From assembly GCF_015637705.1 (NCBI RefSeq), contig NZ_JADOBE010000008.1, positions 62,001 through 126,000 on the forward strand: a DNA stretch of 64,000 nt. Direction: 5' to 3'. This stretch comes from Pseudomonas sp. N040. GTDB taxonomy: Bacteria > Pseudomonadota > Gammaproteobacteria > Pseudomonadales > Pseudomonadaceae. Shown piece after piece: positions 54,817 through 64,000 of the stretch. Below the pieces are notes generated by a model, which had not been told where the DNA came from, did no database searches, and worked only from the letters and a program-made list of their open reading frames with translations. The position numbers and the translations under genes are program-made. The stretch's first letter is position 1, and every line of letters starts with the position of its first letter.

Positions 54817-56316
54817 ATGCCAGATTCACCTGATGAGTTACCCCTGCAGATATACAGTGCCGCACAGGTTCGCGAACTGGATGCGCAGCTGATCGCGGCA
54901 GGTACCCCCGGCCATGAACTGATGCAGCGCGCGGCGCATGCCTGCTGGCGTGCCCTGCGCCAGCGCTGGCCGGAGGCGGGCGCCATCAGCGTGCTGGCCG
55001 GGCGCGGCAACAATGCCGGCGATGGTTACCTGGTGGCGGCACTGGCCCGGCGCGCCGGCTGGCAGGTGCAGCTGCTGGCGGTTGGCGAACCGCAACAGTT
55101 GCAGGGCGATGCGGCGCAGGCCTGTGCCGAGGCACAGGCGGCTGGCGTGACCGTGCAGCCCTGGAGTGAGTGCGCCACGCTGCGCGGCGTGGTGGTCGAC
55201 GCCCTTCTGGGGACCGGCCTGCAGGGCGCCGTGCGCGAACCCTATGCACAGGCCATCCGGCTGCTCAACGCCAGCGGCTTGCCAGTACTGGCGGTGGATA
55301 TTCCGTCCGGGCTGTGCGCCGACACGGGCTGTGAGCTGGGCGTGGCGGTCCGGGCCAGCCTGACCGTGACCTTCATCGGCTTGAAGCTGGGGCTGTTTAC
55401 CGGCAGCGGCCCGGACCGGGTGGGCGCGCTGCAGTTCGCCGAGTTGCAGGCCGATTCCGCGCTGCGCGCCCGGGTGCCGGCAATGGCGCAGCGCCTGGCA
55501 GCCGCCAGCCTGCAGCCGCTGGCGCCGCGCTCGCGGACTGCCCACAAGGGCCAGCTCGGCCATCTGCTGGTGGTGGGCGGGGACCGCGGGCTGGCCGGCG
55601 CCGCCCTGCTGGCCGCAGAAAGTGCCCTGCGTGCCGGGGCGGGGCTGGTGTCGCTGGCGACACGCGCCGAGCATGTGCTGGCGGCGCTGGCGCGGCAGCC
55701 GGAATTGATGTGCGTGGCCGTTGCCTCGGCCAACCAGTTGCGGCCCCTGCTGGCGGCGGCCGCTGTGCTGGTGGTCGGTCCCGGCCTGGGGCAGGCGGCC
55801 TGGGGCCGCAGCCTGCTGAGTGCGCTGGCGAACAGTCGGTTGCCGCAGGTGTGGGATGCGGATGCGCTGAACCTGCTGGCGAGCGGCGCGGTCCGGCTGC
55901 CGGCGGGCAGCGTGATCACCCCGCATCCGGGGGAGGCCGCGCGCCTGCTGGGTTGTGCCGCCAGCGCCGTGCAGGCCGATCGGCCGGCGGCGGCGCGGGC
56001 CCTGGCGCAACGCTATCAGGCGGTGGTCGTGCTCAAGGGCGCGGGAACCCTGTTGGCCAGCCCGGACGGGCAACTGGCGGTGTGCAGCAATGGCCATCCG
56101 GCGATGGCCGGTGCCGGCTTTGGTGATGTGCTGGCCGGCCTGATCGGCGCGCTCATGGCGCAGGGCTTGCCGGCCTTCGCCGCCGCGCGGCTGGCGGTGT
56201 GGCTGCACGCCCGCGCCGGCGAGCAGCTGGCGCCGCTGGGGCGGGGCCTGGCGGCCAGCGACCTGTTACCGGTGATTCGCCAGCAACTGGAGGCGCATTC
56301 GCCATGCCAGGCCTGA
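54817..56316 (+). CDS. nnr: Bifunctional NAD(P)H-hydrate epimerase / ADP-dependent dehydratase
   Basis: 499-residue fusion that repairs hydrated NAD(P)H. The N-terminal YjeF epimerase domain (about 10-215) has GRGNNAGDGY and DALLGTGL; the C-terminal ribokinase-like ADP-dependent dehydratase domain (about 235-490) has VVGGDRGLAGA, VITPHPGEAARL and AGAGFGDVLAG. CGGAG precedes the ATG. It overlaps tsaE by 13 bases and starts a long co-oriented block to hflK. Confidence 0.95.
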   Translation: MPDSPDELPLQIYSAAQVRELDAQLIAAGTPGHELMQRAAHACWRALRQRWPEAGAISVLAGRGNNAGDGYLVAALARRAGWQVQLLAVGEPQQLQGDAAQACAEAQAAGVTVQPWSECATLRGVVVDALLGTGLQGAVREPYAQAIRLLNASGLPVLAVDIPSGLCADTGCELGVAVRASLTVTFIGLKLGLFTGSGPDRVGALQFAELQADSALRARVPAMAQRLAAASLQPLAPRSRTAHKGQLGHLLVVGGDRGLAGAALLAAESALRAGAGLVSLATRAEHVLAALARQPELMCVAVASANQLRPLLAAAAVLVVGPGLGQAAWGRSLLSALANSRLPQVWDADALNLLASGAVRLPAGSVITPHPGEAARLLGCAASAVQADRPAAARALAQRYQAVVVLKGAGTLLASPDGQLAVCSNGHPAMAGAGFGDVLAGLIGALMAQGLPAFAAARLAVWLHARAGEQLAPLGRGLAASDLLPVIRQQLEAHSPCQA

Positions 56317-56777
56317 CGCTGCAGGTAGCGGGCGAGGAGGCCATGCTGGCGCTGGGCGCGCGCCTGGCTGCGGTGACTGCCGGGCATGGCATCGTGTTTC
56401 TGCGCGGTGACCTGGGGGCCGGAAAAACCACGCTGTCGCGGGGGCTGCTGCGCGGGCTGGGGCATGTCGGGGCGGTGAAGAGCCCGACTTTTACCCTGGT
56501 CGAGCCCTATGAAATCGGTGCGTTGCGGGTATTTCACTTCGACCTGTACCGCCTGGCGGACCCGGAAGAGCTGGAGTTTCTCGGTATTCGCGATTATTTC
56601 GCCGAGGACGCGCTGTGCCTGATCGAATGGCCCGAGCGCGGTAGCGGGGTTTTGCCAAAGCCCGACCTGGACATTACCATTAGTCAGCATGCGGGTGGCC
56701 GCGACCTGCACTTGCAGCCCGGTACCGAACGTGGCCTGATCTGGTGCGAGGCGCTGAATGGCCCGTCAAATACATAA
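56304..56777 (+). CDS. tsaE: tRNA threonylcarbamoyladenosine biosynthesis ATPase
   Basis: 157-residue P-loop ATPase that works with TsaB/TsaD in t6A37 synthesis. Walker A GDLGAGKTT is at 35-43; KSPTFTLVEPYE and FHFDLYRL with the switch region are also present. The ATG overlaps the nnr 3' end and has a GGAGG ten bases upstream. Confidence 0.96.
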   Translation: MPGLTLQVAGEEAMLALGARLAAVTAGHGIVFLRGDLGAGKTTLSRGLLRGLGHVGAVKSPTFTLVEPYEIGALRVFHFDLYRLADPEELEFLGIRDYFAEDALCLIEWPERGSGVLPKPDLDITISQHAGGRDLHLQPGTERGLIWCEALNGPSNT

Positions 56778-56795
56778 GAAAGTGGGGTGGTGGGT

Positions 56796-58259
56796 ATGCG
56801 CTTGAGCGCGTTGTTGGCCGCATCGTGGCTGCTGCTGGCGAGCAGTGCCGATGCCCTGGCTGCTTCGCAAGTGCGCAGCGTGCGGCTCTGGCGGGCACCG
56901 GATAACACCCGGCTGGTTTTCGACCTGAGCGGGCCGGTGCAGCACAGCCTGTTCATTCTCTCCGCGCCGGATCGCATCGTCGTCGACCTCAAGGGCGCCC
57001 AGTTGGCAACCAGCCTCGAACAGTTGAGCCTGGCCAACACGCCGATCACCAGCCTGCGTTCCGCGCAAAGAGCGCCTGACGAGTTGCGTCTGGTGATCGA
57101 CCTGTCTGCCGCGGTCACGCCGAAAAGTTTCTCCCTGGCACCCAACCAGCAGTACGGTAATCGCCTGGTCGTCGACCTGTTCGATGCGGAGGACGCTGCG
57201 GCGCCGGTGGTCGCCCCCGCCCCGGCCCCGGTTAACGCACCCGGGGCTGTGCCGGCGCTTGCCAGCCAGCCGGTTGCCAGCGTGCAACCGCCGATGACAC
57301 AGATCGCTCCGCCCAAGCCGGTGCCGCCTGCCGTGCCCGTGGCGGGGCGCCGCGATGTGATCATCGCCATCGACGCCGGTCATGGTGGCGAGGATCCCGG
57401 CGCCCTGGGCCCCAGCGGTGCGCGGGAAAAGAACGTGGTGCTGGCGATTGCCCGGGAATTGCAACGCCAGATCAATGCGCAAAAGGGCTTCCGCGGCGAA
57501 CTGGTGCGCACCGGCGATTACTTCATTCCCCTGCGCCGGCGCACCGAGATCGCCCGCAACAAGGGTGCCGACCTGTTTGTCTCGATCCATGCCGATGCCG
57601 CGCCGCGTGCGGCAGCCTTTGGTGCTTCGGTGTATGCCTTGTCCGATCGCGGGGCGACTTCGGAGACCGCGCGCTGGCTGGCCAACAGCGAGAACCAGTC
57701 GGACCTGATCGGCGGTACCGGCAATGTCAGCCTGGATGACAAGGACCGCATGCTGGCGGGGGTGCTGCTCGATCTGTCGATGACGGCCTCGCTGTCCTCC
57801 AGCCTGAATGTCGGGCAGAAGGTGCTGGTCAACATGGGGCGGGTCACCCCGCTGCACAAGAAGCGTGTCGAGCAGGCCGGCTTCATGGTGCTGAAGTCGC
57901 CGGACATTCCCTCGATCCTGGTGGAAACCGGATTCATCTCCAACCCGAAGGAGTCGGGCAAGCTGGCCACGCAAAGCCACCAGCAAGCGCTGGCGCGCTC
58001 GATCACCACCGGGGTGCGCCAGTTCTTCCAGCAGAATCCACCACCGGGAACCTATCTGGCCTGGTTGCGCGACTCCGGCAAGGTGCCGCAGGGGCCGCGC
58101 GATCATGTGGTGTCGTCCGGTGAAAGCCTGTCGCTGATCGCCATGCGTTACCAGGTCAGCCTGGCTTCGCTGCGCAGCGCCAATCGCCTGAGCAGCGATA
58201 CGGTGAAGGTCGGCCAGGTACTGAACATTCCCGCCACGGCATTGGCGGCCCAGCCTTGA
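56796..58259 (+). CDS. amiB: N-acetylmuramoyl-L-alanine amidase, AmiB-type
   Basis: 487-residue periplasmic amidase that cleaves septal peptidoglycan at cell division. Signal peptide 1-22, AMIN domain (about 25-135) for localisation, a Pro/Ala/Val linker (about 140-190), Amidase_3 domain (about 195-415) with zinc ligands in [12 protein letters not shown] and SIHADA, and a single LysM domain at the end (about 437-482; [16 protein letters not shown]). The ATG at 56796 is used; a GTG is three codons upstream. In other bacteria this enzyme is activated by EnvC/NlpD-type partners. Confidence 0.93.
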   Translation: MRLSALLAASWLLLASSADALAASQVRSVRLWRAPDNTRLVFDLSGPVQHSLFILSAPDRIVVDLKGAQLATSLEQLSLANTPITSLRSAQRAPDELRLVIDLSAAVTPKSFSLAPNQQYGNRLVVDLFDAEDAAAPVVAPAPAPVNAPGAVPALASQPVASVQPPMTQIAPPKPVPPAVPVAGRRDVIIAIDAGHGGEDPGALGPSGAREKNVVLAIARELQRQINAQKGFRGELVRTGDYFIPLRRRTEIARNKGADLFVSIHADAAPRAAAFGASVYALSDRGATSETARWLANSENQSDLIGGTGNVSLDDKDRMLAGVLLDLSMTASLSSSLNVGQKVLVNMGRVTPLHKKRVEQAGFMVLKSPDIPSILVETGFISNPKESGKLATQSHQQALARSITTGVRQFFQQNPPPGTYLAWLRDSGKVPQGPRDHVVSSGESLSLIAMRYQVSLASLRSANRLSSDTVKVGQVLNIPATALAAQP

Positions 58260-60151
58260 GCAATCCGTCCGTGACAGCTGCCGAGCCACGCCGCATCCAC
58301 CTGCTGAGCCCGCGCCTGGCCAACCAGATTGCTGCCGGCGAGGTGGTTGAACGACCCTCTTCGGTCATCAAGGAGCTGCTGGAAAATAGTCTGGATGCCG
58401 GCGCCAGGCGCATCGACGTGGATGTCGAGCAGGGTGGCATCAAGTTGCTGCGAGTGCGTGACGACGGCAGCGGCATCCCGGCCGAAGACTTGCCGCTGGC
58501 CCTGGAACGACATGCCACCAGCAAGATCCGCGACCTGGAAGACCTCGAGCGGGTCATGAGCCTGGGGTTCCGCGGCGAAGCCCTGGCCTCGATCAGTTCG
58601 GTGTCGCGACTGACCATGACTTCGCGCAGCCTGGAGGCCGAGCAGGCCTGGCAAGTCGAAACCGAAGGGCGCGACATGGCGGCGCGGGTGCAGCCAGCGG
58701 CGCACCCGGTGGGTACCACGGTGGAAGTGCGCGACCTGTTCTTCAACACGCCGGCGCGGCGCAAGTTTCTGCGGGCCGAAAAAACCGAGTTCGATCACCT
58801 GCAGGAAGTCATCAAGCGCCTGGCCCTGGCGCGTTTCGATGTGGCCTTCAACCTGCGGCATAACGGCAAGAGCGTGCTGGCCCTGCACGAGGCCCCCGAT
58901 GACCTGACGCGCGCGCGGCGCGTGGCGGCAGTCTGCGGGCCGGGCTTTCTCGAGCAGGCGCTGCCGATCGAGGTCGAGCGCAATGGCTTGCATCTGTGGG
59001 GTTGGGTAGGCCTGCCGACCTACTCGCGCAGCCAGGCCGACCTGCAGTACTTCTACGTGAACGGGCGCATGGTGCGCGACAAACTGGTCGTGCATGCCGT
59101 GCGCCAGGCCTATCGCGACGTGCTGTACAACGGCCGGCACCCGGTGTTCGTGCTGTTCCTCGAGGTCGATCCGGCAGTCGTCGATGTCAATGTGCATCCG
59201 ACCAAGCATGAAGTGCGTTTTCGCGAGAGCCGCATGGTGCACGACTTCCTGTACGGCACCCTGCACCGCGCGCTCGGCGATGTACGCCCGGATGACCAGC
59301 TGGCGGCGCCGGCGCTGGCTGTTCAGGTGCAACGGCCGAGCGGGCTGGCGGCAGGCGAGTTCGGCCCGCAGGGCGAGATGGGCCTGGCGGCCAATCTGGC
59401 CGAGCGGCCAGCCACTGCAGCCGGTTGGCAGGGGGCGGGTGCCGGCTATCAGGGGCAGCGACCGTCAGCTGCGCTGCCGCAGGCCGAGGCTCAGGGTGCC
59501 TACCGTGAATTCTTCGCGCCACTGCCAGCCACGGACCCAGCCAGTCTGCCCGAGGGCGGGGCTGATGTGCCGCCGCTGGGCTATGCCCTGGCCCAGCTCA
59601 AGGGCATCTATATTCTCGCGGAAAATAGCCATGGGCTGGTGCTGGTGGACATGCACGCCGCCCATGAACGGATCACCTATGAGCGCCTGAAGCTGGCGAT
59701 GGCCAGTGAAGGGCTGCGCGGCCAGCCGTTGCTGGTGCCGGAGGCGCTGGCGCTCAGCGAGCGCGAGGCGGATTGCGCCGAAGAGCATGCGCAGTGGTTT
59801 CAGCGCCTGGGCTTCGAGCTGCAGCGGCTGGGCCCGGAGAGCCTGGCCATTCGCCAGGTTCCGGCGTTGCTCAAGCAGGCCGAGGCCACCGGGCTGGTGC
59901 GCGATGTGCTGGCCGACCTGCTCGAATATGGCAGTAGCGACCGGATCCAGGCACACCTCAACGAGTTGCTCGGCACCATGGCGTGTCACGGCTCGGTGCG
60001 GGCCAACCGGCGCTTGAGCATTCCGGAGATGAATGGCCTGCTGCGCGATATGGAGCAGACCGAGCGCAGCGGCCAGTGCAACCATGGCCGGCCAACCTGG
60101 ACGCAACTGGGCCTGGATGATCTGGATCGCCTGTTCCTGCGTGGTCGCTGA
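58256..60151 (+). CDS. mutL: DNA mismatch repair protein MutL
   Basis: 631-residue mismatch-repair ATPase that couples MutS to downstream nicking and excision. GHKL ATPase motifs ([37 protein letters not shown]) lie in the N-terminal domain. The C-terminal domain carries [12 protein letters not shown], fitting the endonuclease pattern DxHAxxExxxxE with Met for Gln. The TTG start overlaps the amiB stop; a GTG at 58271 is possible. Pro/Ala/Gln-rich linker about 340-420. Confidence 0.94.
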   Translation: MSNPSVTAAEPRRIHLLSPRLANQIAAGEVVERPSSVIKELLENSLDAGARRIDVDVEQGGIKLLRVRDDGSGIPAEDLPLALERHATSKIRDLEDLERVMSLGFRGEALASISSVSRLTMTSRSLEAEQAWQVETEGRDMAARVQPAAHPVGTTVEVRDLFFNTPARRKFLRAEKTEFDHLQEVIKRLALARFDVAFNLRHNGKSVLALHEAPDDLTRARRVAAVCGPGFLEQALPIEVERNGLHLWGWVGLPTYSRSQADLQYFYVNGRMVRDKLVVHAVRQAYRDVLYNGRHPVFVLFLEVDPAVVDVNVHPTKHEVRFRESRMVHDFLYGTLHRALGDVRPDDQLAAPALAVQVQRPSGLAAGEFGPQGEMGLAANLAERPATAAGWQGAGAGYQGQRPSAALPQAEAQGAYREFFAPLPATDPASLPEGGADVPPLGYALAQLKGIYILAENSHGLVLVDMHAAHERITYERLKLAMASEGLRGQPLLVPEALALSEREADCAEEHAQWFQRLGFELQRLGPESLAIRQVPALLKQAEATGLVRDVLADLLEYGSSDRIQAHLNELLGTMACHGSVRANRRLSIPEMNGLLRDMEQTERSGQCNHGRPTWTQLGLDDLDRLFLRGR

Positions 60152-61116
60152 TGTCCAGCCCGTTGCCACCGGCAATCTTCCTCATGGGCCCCACCGCCGC
60201 CGGCAAGACCGACCTGGCGCTGGAGCTTGCGCGGCATCTGCCTTGTGAGTTGATCAGCGTTGATTCGGCACTGGTCTATCGCGGCATGGATATTGGTACC
60301 GCCAAGCCGGACCGGCAGACGCTGCTCGAGTTTCCGCATCGGCTGATCGATATCCGCGACCCGCTGGAGAGTTATTCGGCCGCGGACTTTCGCCGCGATG
60401 CGTTGCAGGCGATGGCGGAAATCAGCGCGCGTGGGCGCATTCCGCTGCTGGTCGGCGGCACCATGCTGTATTTCAAGGCGCTGGAAGAAGGGCTGGCGGA
60501 CATGCCGGCGGCGGATCCGGGGGTGCGTGCCGAGCTGGAGGCGTTGGCCGCGAGCGCGGGATGTCAGGCCCTGCACCGGGAGTTGCAGGTCATTGATCCG
60601 CAGTCGGCGCAGCGTATCCATCCGAATGACCCGCAGCGCCTGATTCGTGCGCTCGAGGTGTATCGCGTCAGCGGTCTGACCATGACCCAGCACCGCGAAC
60701 TGCAGAAAACCGCGCAGGGCACTGCTGCCGGCGGGCTGCCCTATGCCGTTGCGCGGCTGGCCATCGCGCCAGTGCAGCGGCAATTGCTGCATGAGCGGAT
60801 TGCCCAGCGCTTCCGGCACATGCTCGGGCAGGGTTTCATCGCCGAAGTGGAGGCACTGCGCCAGCGCGGCGACCTGCATCCCGGGCTGCCCTCCATGCGT
60901 TCGGTTGGTTATCGCCAGGTCTGGGATTATCTTGAGGGCCGCCTGAGCCTGGCAGAACTGGAGTTGCGTGGCATCATTGCCACCCGGCAGTTGGCCAAGC
61001 GGCAATTTACCTGGCTGCGCGGCTGGGAGGACTTGCACTGGCTCGACAGCCTGGCTGACGATAATCTGCCACGCGCCTTGAAATACCTGAATTCCGCCAC
61101 AATATTGGCTGGGTAA
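60151..61116 (+). CDS. miaA: tRNA dimethylallyltransferase
   Basis: 321-residue enzyme adding isopentenyl to A37 of tRNAs reading UNN codons. P-loop GPTAAGKT at 11-18, [16 protein letters not shown], and a C-terminal [14 protein letters not shown] motif are intact. The ATG overlaps the mutL stop (TGATG). It precedes hfq by 79 nt, in which internal promoters are known to occur in other species. Confidence 0.97.
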   Translation: MSSPLPPAIFLMGPTAAGKTDLALELARHLPCELISVDSALVYRGMDIGTAKPDRQTLLEFPHRLIDIRDPLESYSAADFRRDALQAMAEISARGRIPLLVGGTMLYFKALEEGLADMPAADPGVRAELEALAASAGCQALHRELQVIDPQSAQRIHPNDPQRLIRALEVYRVSGLTMTQHRELQKTAQGTAAGGLPYAVARLAIAPVQRQLLHERIAQRFRHMLGQGFIAEVEALRQRGDLHPGLPSMRSVGYRQVWDYLEGRLSLAELELRGIIATRQLAKRQFTWLRGWEDLHWLDSLADDNLPRALKYLNSATILAG

Positions 61117-61183
61117 CACTGATTTGCCGTCTATTCTTTGGGGCGGCAGCATGCTTTTGCTGCAATAACTTTCGATTGTTTGA

Positions 61184-61459
<276 letters not shown>

Positions 61460-61473
61460 TTTAGGGGGCTGCG

Positions 61474-62775
61474 TTGTTCTTCGAACGCCCGGGTGGTGGT
61501 GAGCGGGCCGTCCTGGTCCATCTGGAGGGCCAGGAGCCCGGGGTTCGTGAAGATCCCCAGGAGTTTCAGGAGCTGGCGTTGTCTGCCGGCGCCGAGGCGG
61601 TGGCTTTTTTCCGGGTGCCGCGCAGTCAGCTGACCGCGAAGTACCTGATCGGCAGTGGCAAGGTCGACGAGTTGCGCCAACTGGTGCAAGCGGCGCAGGT
61701 AGAACTGGTGATCTTCAATCACACGCTCACGCCCAGCCAGGAGCGCAACCTGGAACGGGCTCTCGAGTGCCGTGTGCTTGACCGAACCGGCCTGATTCTG
61801 GATATCTTTGCCCAGCGCGCGCGCACCCATGAAGGCAAACTGCAGGTCGAACTGGCCCAGCTTGACCACATGAGCACCCGCCTGGTGCGCGGCTGGACCC
61901 ACCTGGAGCGCCAGAAAGGCGGTATCGGCCTGCGTGGGCCGGGTGAAACCCAGCTGGAAACCGACCGGCGTCTGCTACGCGTGCGTATCCGCCAGATCAA
62001 GCAGCGCCTGGAGACGGTACGCAGCCAGCGCGAGCAGGCGCGTCGCGGCCGCCGCCGGGCAGAGCTGCCGGCAGTGTCGCTGGTGGGCTACACCAACGCC
62101 GGCAAGTCCACCCTGTTCAATGCGCTGACCGGCTCCGAGGTGTATGCCGCCGATCAGCTGTTTGCCACCCTGGATCCGACCTTTCGCCGCCTTGATCTGG
62201 ACGATCTTGGCCCGGTGGTGCTGGCCGATACGGTCGGCTTCATCCGTCACCTCCCGCACAAGCTGGTCGAAGCCTTTCGGGCGACACTCGAGGAGTCCAG
62301 CAACGCCGATCTGCTGCTGCACGTGATCGATGCTCACGAGCCGGAGCGGCAGTTGCAGATCGAGCAGGTATTGGCCGTGCTGGCGGAAGTGGGTGCCGCT
62401 GAAATACCGCTGCTCGAGGTCTACAACAAGCTCGACCTGCTCGAAGGGATCGAACCGCATATCCAGCGCGACGCCAGTGGCCGTCCCGAACGGGTCTGGT
62501 TGTCGGCACGGGACGGGCGTGGTCTGGATCTGCTGCGCCAGGCGATTGCCGAGTTGCTCGGCGAGGAACTGTTTGTCGGTACACTGCAATTGCCGCAGCG
62601 CCTGGGCCGCTTGCGTGCGCAGCTGTTTAGCGCCGGGGCGGTGCTGCGCGAGTCGCACGACGAGGCTGGCGAGTCGCTGCTGGAGGTGCGTCTGCCGCGC
62701 TCCGAGTTGAACCGCCTGATCACCCGCGAAGGACTGCAACCCGCTGAATTCATCGAGCAACACACTTTGCAATAA
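61474..62775 (+). CDS. hflX: GTPase HflX
   Basis: 433-residue ribosome-associated GTPase that splits stalled or hibernating 70S ribosomes under stress. HflX N-domain (about 20-185), then GYTNAGKST (G1), DTVGFIRHLP (G3) and YNKLDLL (G4). The TTG start at 61474 has an AGGGGG site six to seven bases upstream. It starts 14 nt after hfq and is probably co-transcribed with it. Confidence 0.95.
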   Translation: MFFERPGGGERAVLVHLEGQEPGVREDPQEFQELALSAGAEAVAFFRVPRSQLTAKYLIGSGKVDELRQLVQAAQVELVIFNHTLTPSQERNLERALECRVLDRTGLILDIFAQRARTHEGKLQVELAQLDHMSTRLVRGWTHLERQKGGIGLRGPGETQLETDRRLLRVRIRQIKQRLETVRSQREQARRGRRRAELPAVSLVGYTNAGKSTLFNALTGSEVYAADQLFATLDPTFRRLDLDDLGPVVLADTVGFIRHLPHKLVEAFRATLEESSNADLLLHVIDAHEPERQLQIEQVLAVLAEVGAAEIPLLEVYNKLDLLEGIEPHIQRDASGRPERVWLSARDGRGLDLLRQAIAELLGEELFVGTLQLPQRLGRLRAQLFSAGAVLRESHDEAGESLLEVRLPRSELNRLITREGLQPAEFIEQHTLQ

Positions 62776-62873
62776 TGCCTGGCGCAGCGTCTTTGGCGCT
62801 GGGGTCCGGCATTCGGTAGCATTGGCCGGCGTGTCATCGACACGTCTTAGCTTTTTATTCTATGGAGAGCGCT

Positions 62874-64000
62874 ATGGCTTGGAATGAGCCCGGTGGCAAC
62901 TCGAACAATCAAGACCCCTGGGGTGGCCGCAAAGGTGGCGGCCGTCAGGGGCCGCCAGATCTGGATGAGGCGTTTCGCAAGCTGCAGGAAAGCCTGGGCA
63001 ATATTTTTGGCGGGGGCAAGCCGCGCAATGGCGACGCAGCCCAGGGCGGCGGTTACAGCCTGCTGCTGCTCGGCCTGGTCCTGTTGGCGGCGATCTGGCT
63101 GTACAGCGCGGTGTATGTCGTCGACGAGCAGGAGCAGGCAGTGGTGCTGCGCTTCGGCAAGTATCACGAGACGGTCGGACCGGGTCTGAATTTCTATTTC
63201 CCGCCGATCGACAAGAAGTTCCAGGAAAACGTCAAGGGCGAGCGCACCTACTCCAAGGTCGGGCAGATGCTCACCGAAGATGAAAACATTGTCGAAGTTC
63301 CGCTGACCGTGCAATACAAGATCAGCAACCTGGAGGACTTTGTGCTCAAGGTTGACTCGCCGGAGAACAGCCTTCGCCAGGCGACCGAAAGCGCCCTGCG
63401 CCATGTGGTCGGCTCGACCGAAATGGATCAGGTGCTGACCGAGGGCCGCGAGGTGATGGGCAATGAGGTGCAGGCGCGCCTGCAGAGCTTCCTCAACAAC
63501 TATGGCACCGGTATCCAGGTTACCCAGGTGAACATCCAGCGGGCCGCGGCGCCGGCCGAGGTCAAGGATGCCTTCGATGATGTAACCCGTGCCCGTGAAG
63601 ACGAGCAGCGCGAGAAGAATCAGGCCGAGGCCTACGCCAACAGCGTGGTTCCCGAGGCGCGCGGCCAGGCGCAGCGCGCCATCGAGGATGCCAGTGGCTA
63701 CCGCGATGAAGTCATTGCTCGTGCCGAAGGTGAGGCGCAGCGCTTCAGCAAGCTGGTTGCCGAGTATCGCAAGGCTCCGGAAGTCACCCGTGAGCGTCTG
63801 TATATCGACACCATGCAGGAAGTGCTGAGCAACTCCAGCAAGGTGCTGGTGAGTGGCAACAAGGGGCAGAACCTGCTCTACCTGCCGCTGGACAAGATGA
63901 TGGATGGACGCGGCAAGCCGCTGGTCAATCCGGCGGATAGCGCAGCAGGTGCCGATGGCAGCTCGCGCCCGACGATTGATCTGCAGCGTGATGCGCGTGC
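62874..64000 (+). CDS. hflK: FtsH protease modulator HflK (3' end outside window)
   Basis: First 375 codons of HflK. Gly/Asn-rich cytosolic N-terminus (WNEPGGNSNNQDPWG), one membrane helix (about 61-80), then an SPFH/band-7 domain with VVLRFGKYHETVGPGLNFYFPP and a coiled-coil region (about 235-310). With HflC it encloses FtsH in the inner membrane and modulates proteolysis. GGAGAG lies before the ATG. The frame is open to the window edge; the stop is beyond 64000. Confidence 0.96.
   Translation, partial: MAWNEPGGNSNNQDPWGGRKGGGRQGPPDLDEAFRKLQESLGNIFGGGKPRNGDAAQGGGYSLLLLGLVLLAAIWLYSAVYVVDEQEQAVVLRFGKYHETVGPGLNFYFPPIDKKFQENVKGERTYSKVGQMLTEDENIVEVPLTVQYKISNLEDFVLKVDSPENSLRQATESALRHVVGSTEMDQVLTEGREVMGNEVQARLQSFLNNYGTGIQVTQVNIQRAAAPAEVKDAFDDVTRAREDEQREKNQAEAYANSVVPEARGQAQRAIEDASGYRDEVIARAEGEAQRFSKLVAEYRKAPEVTRERLYIDTMQEVLSNSSKVLVSGNKGQNLLYLPLDKMMDGRGKPLVNPADSAAGADGSSRPTIDLQRDAR

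Overview
The window is a GC-rich gammaproteobacterial chromosome segment, almost certainly from Pseudomonas in the broad sense. The best evidence is the block at 43-64 kb: a SerB-associated membrane protein, serB, fimX, a fimX-linked gene, psd, rhdA, rsgA, orn, queG, nnr, tsaE, amiB, mutL, miaA, hfq, hflX and hflK follow the order known from P. aeruginosa. The stretch amn - rluE - DUF2788 gene - lrp-like gene - fieF - hrpB also resembles a P. aeruginosa gene order. I found no rRNA, tRNA, CRISPR array, prophage or insertion sequence.

Layout. 0-3.3 kb: the 3' part of an RND efflux operon (pump cut by the window edge, plus outer-membrane factor). 3.3-6.1 kb: an exported DUF1254/DUF1214 protein divergent from an AraC regulator. 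6.1-7.6 kb: amn. 7.6-12.5 kb: an accessory-looking module with two paralogous membrane-anchored AraC-type regulators, two tiny single-helix membrane proteins, a fatty-acid-hydroxylase/sterol-desaturase family enzyme and an NAPE-PLD-like metallo-beta-lactamase-fold enzyme. 12.5-19.2 kb: rluE, a globin, DUF2788, an Lrp-type regulator, MAPEG, fieF, a lipoprotein and hrpB. 19.5-43 kb: mixed metabolic and housekeeping genes (CDGSH protein, SDR, yciC-like, NYN, yedA-like, HAD, tesB, GNATs, flavoprotein, rhlE, GSTs, PIG-L, trmA, purine permease, yajL-like, acyl-CoA synthetase, rlmG, two beta-barrels), punctuated by REP-like intergenic repeats. 43-64 kb: the conserved serB-fimX-psd-orn-mutL-hfq-hflK block.

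How it works together. The last block is a dense co-oriented series (nnr, tsaE, amiB, mutL, miaA, hfq, hflX, hflK) with overlapping or close junctions, probably read from a promoter in front of nnr with internal promoters. The fimX region links c-di-GMP to type IV pili. The flagellar stator genes motAB, which lie between rhdA and rsgA in P. aeruginosa, are absent from that position.

The most interesting unexplained item is the 7.6-12.5 kb module. The leaders of its two small membrane-protein genes share a diverged element at nearly the same distance from the start codon (about 89 and 90 nt). This suggests co-regulation, perhaps by the membrane-anchored AraC proteins, of an envelope-lipid-related response. 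Other notable items are a perfect 27-nt palindrome before an NYN-domain gene and a perfect 31-bp inverted repeat at 36.65-36.75 kb.
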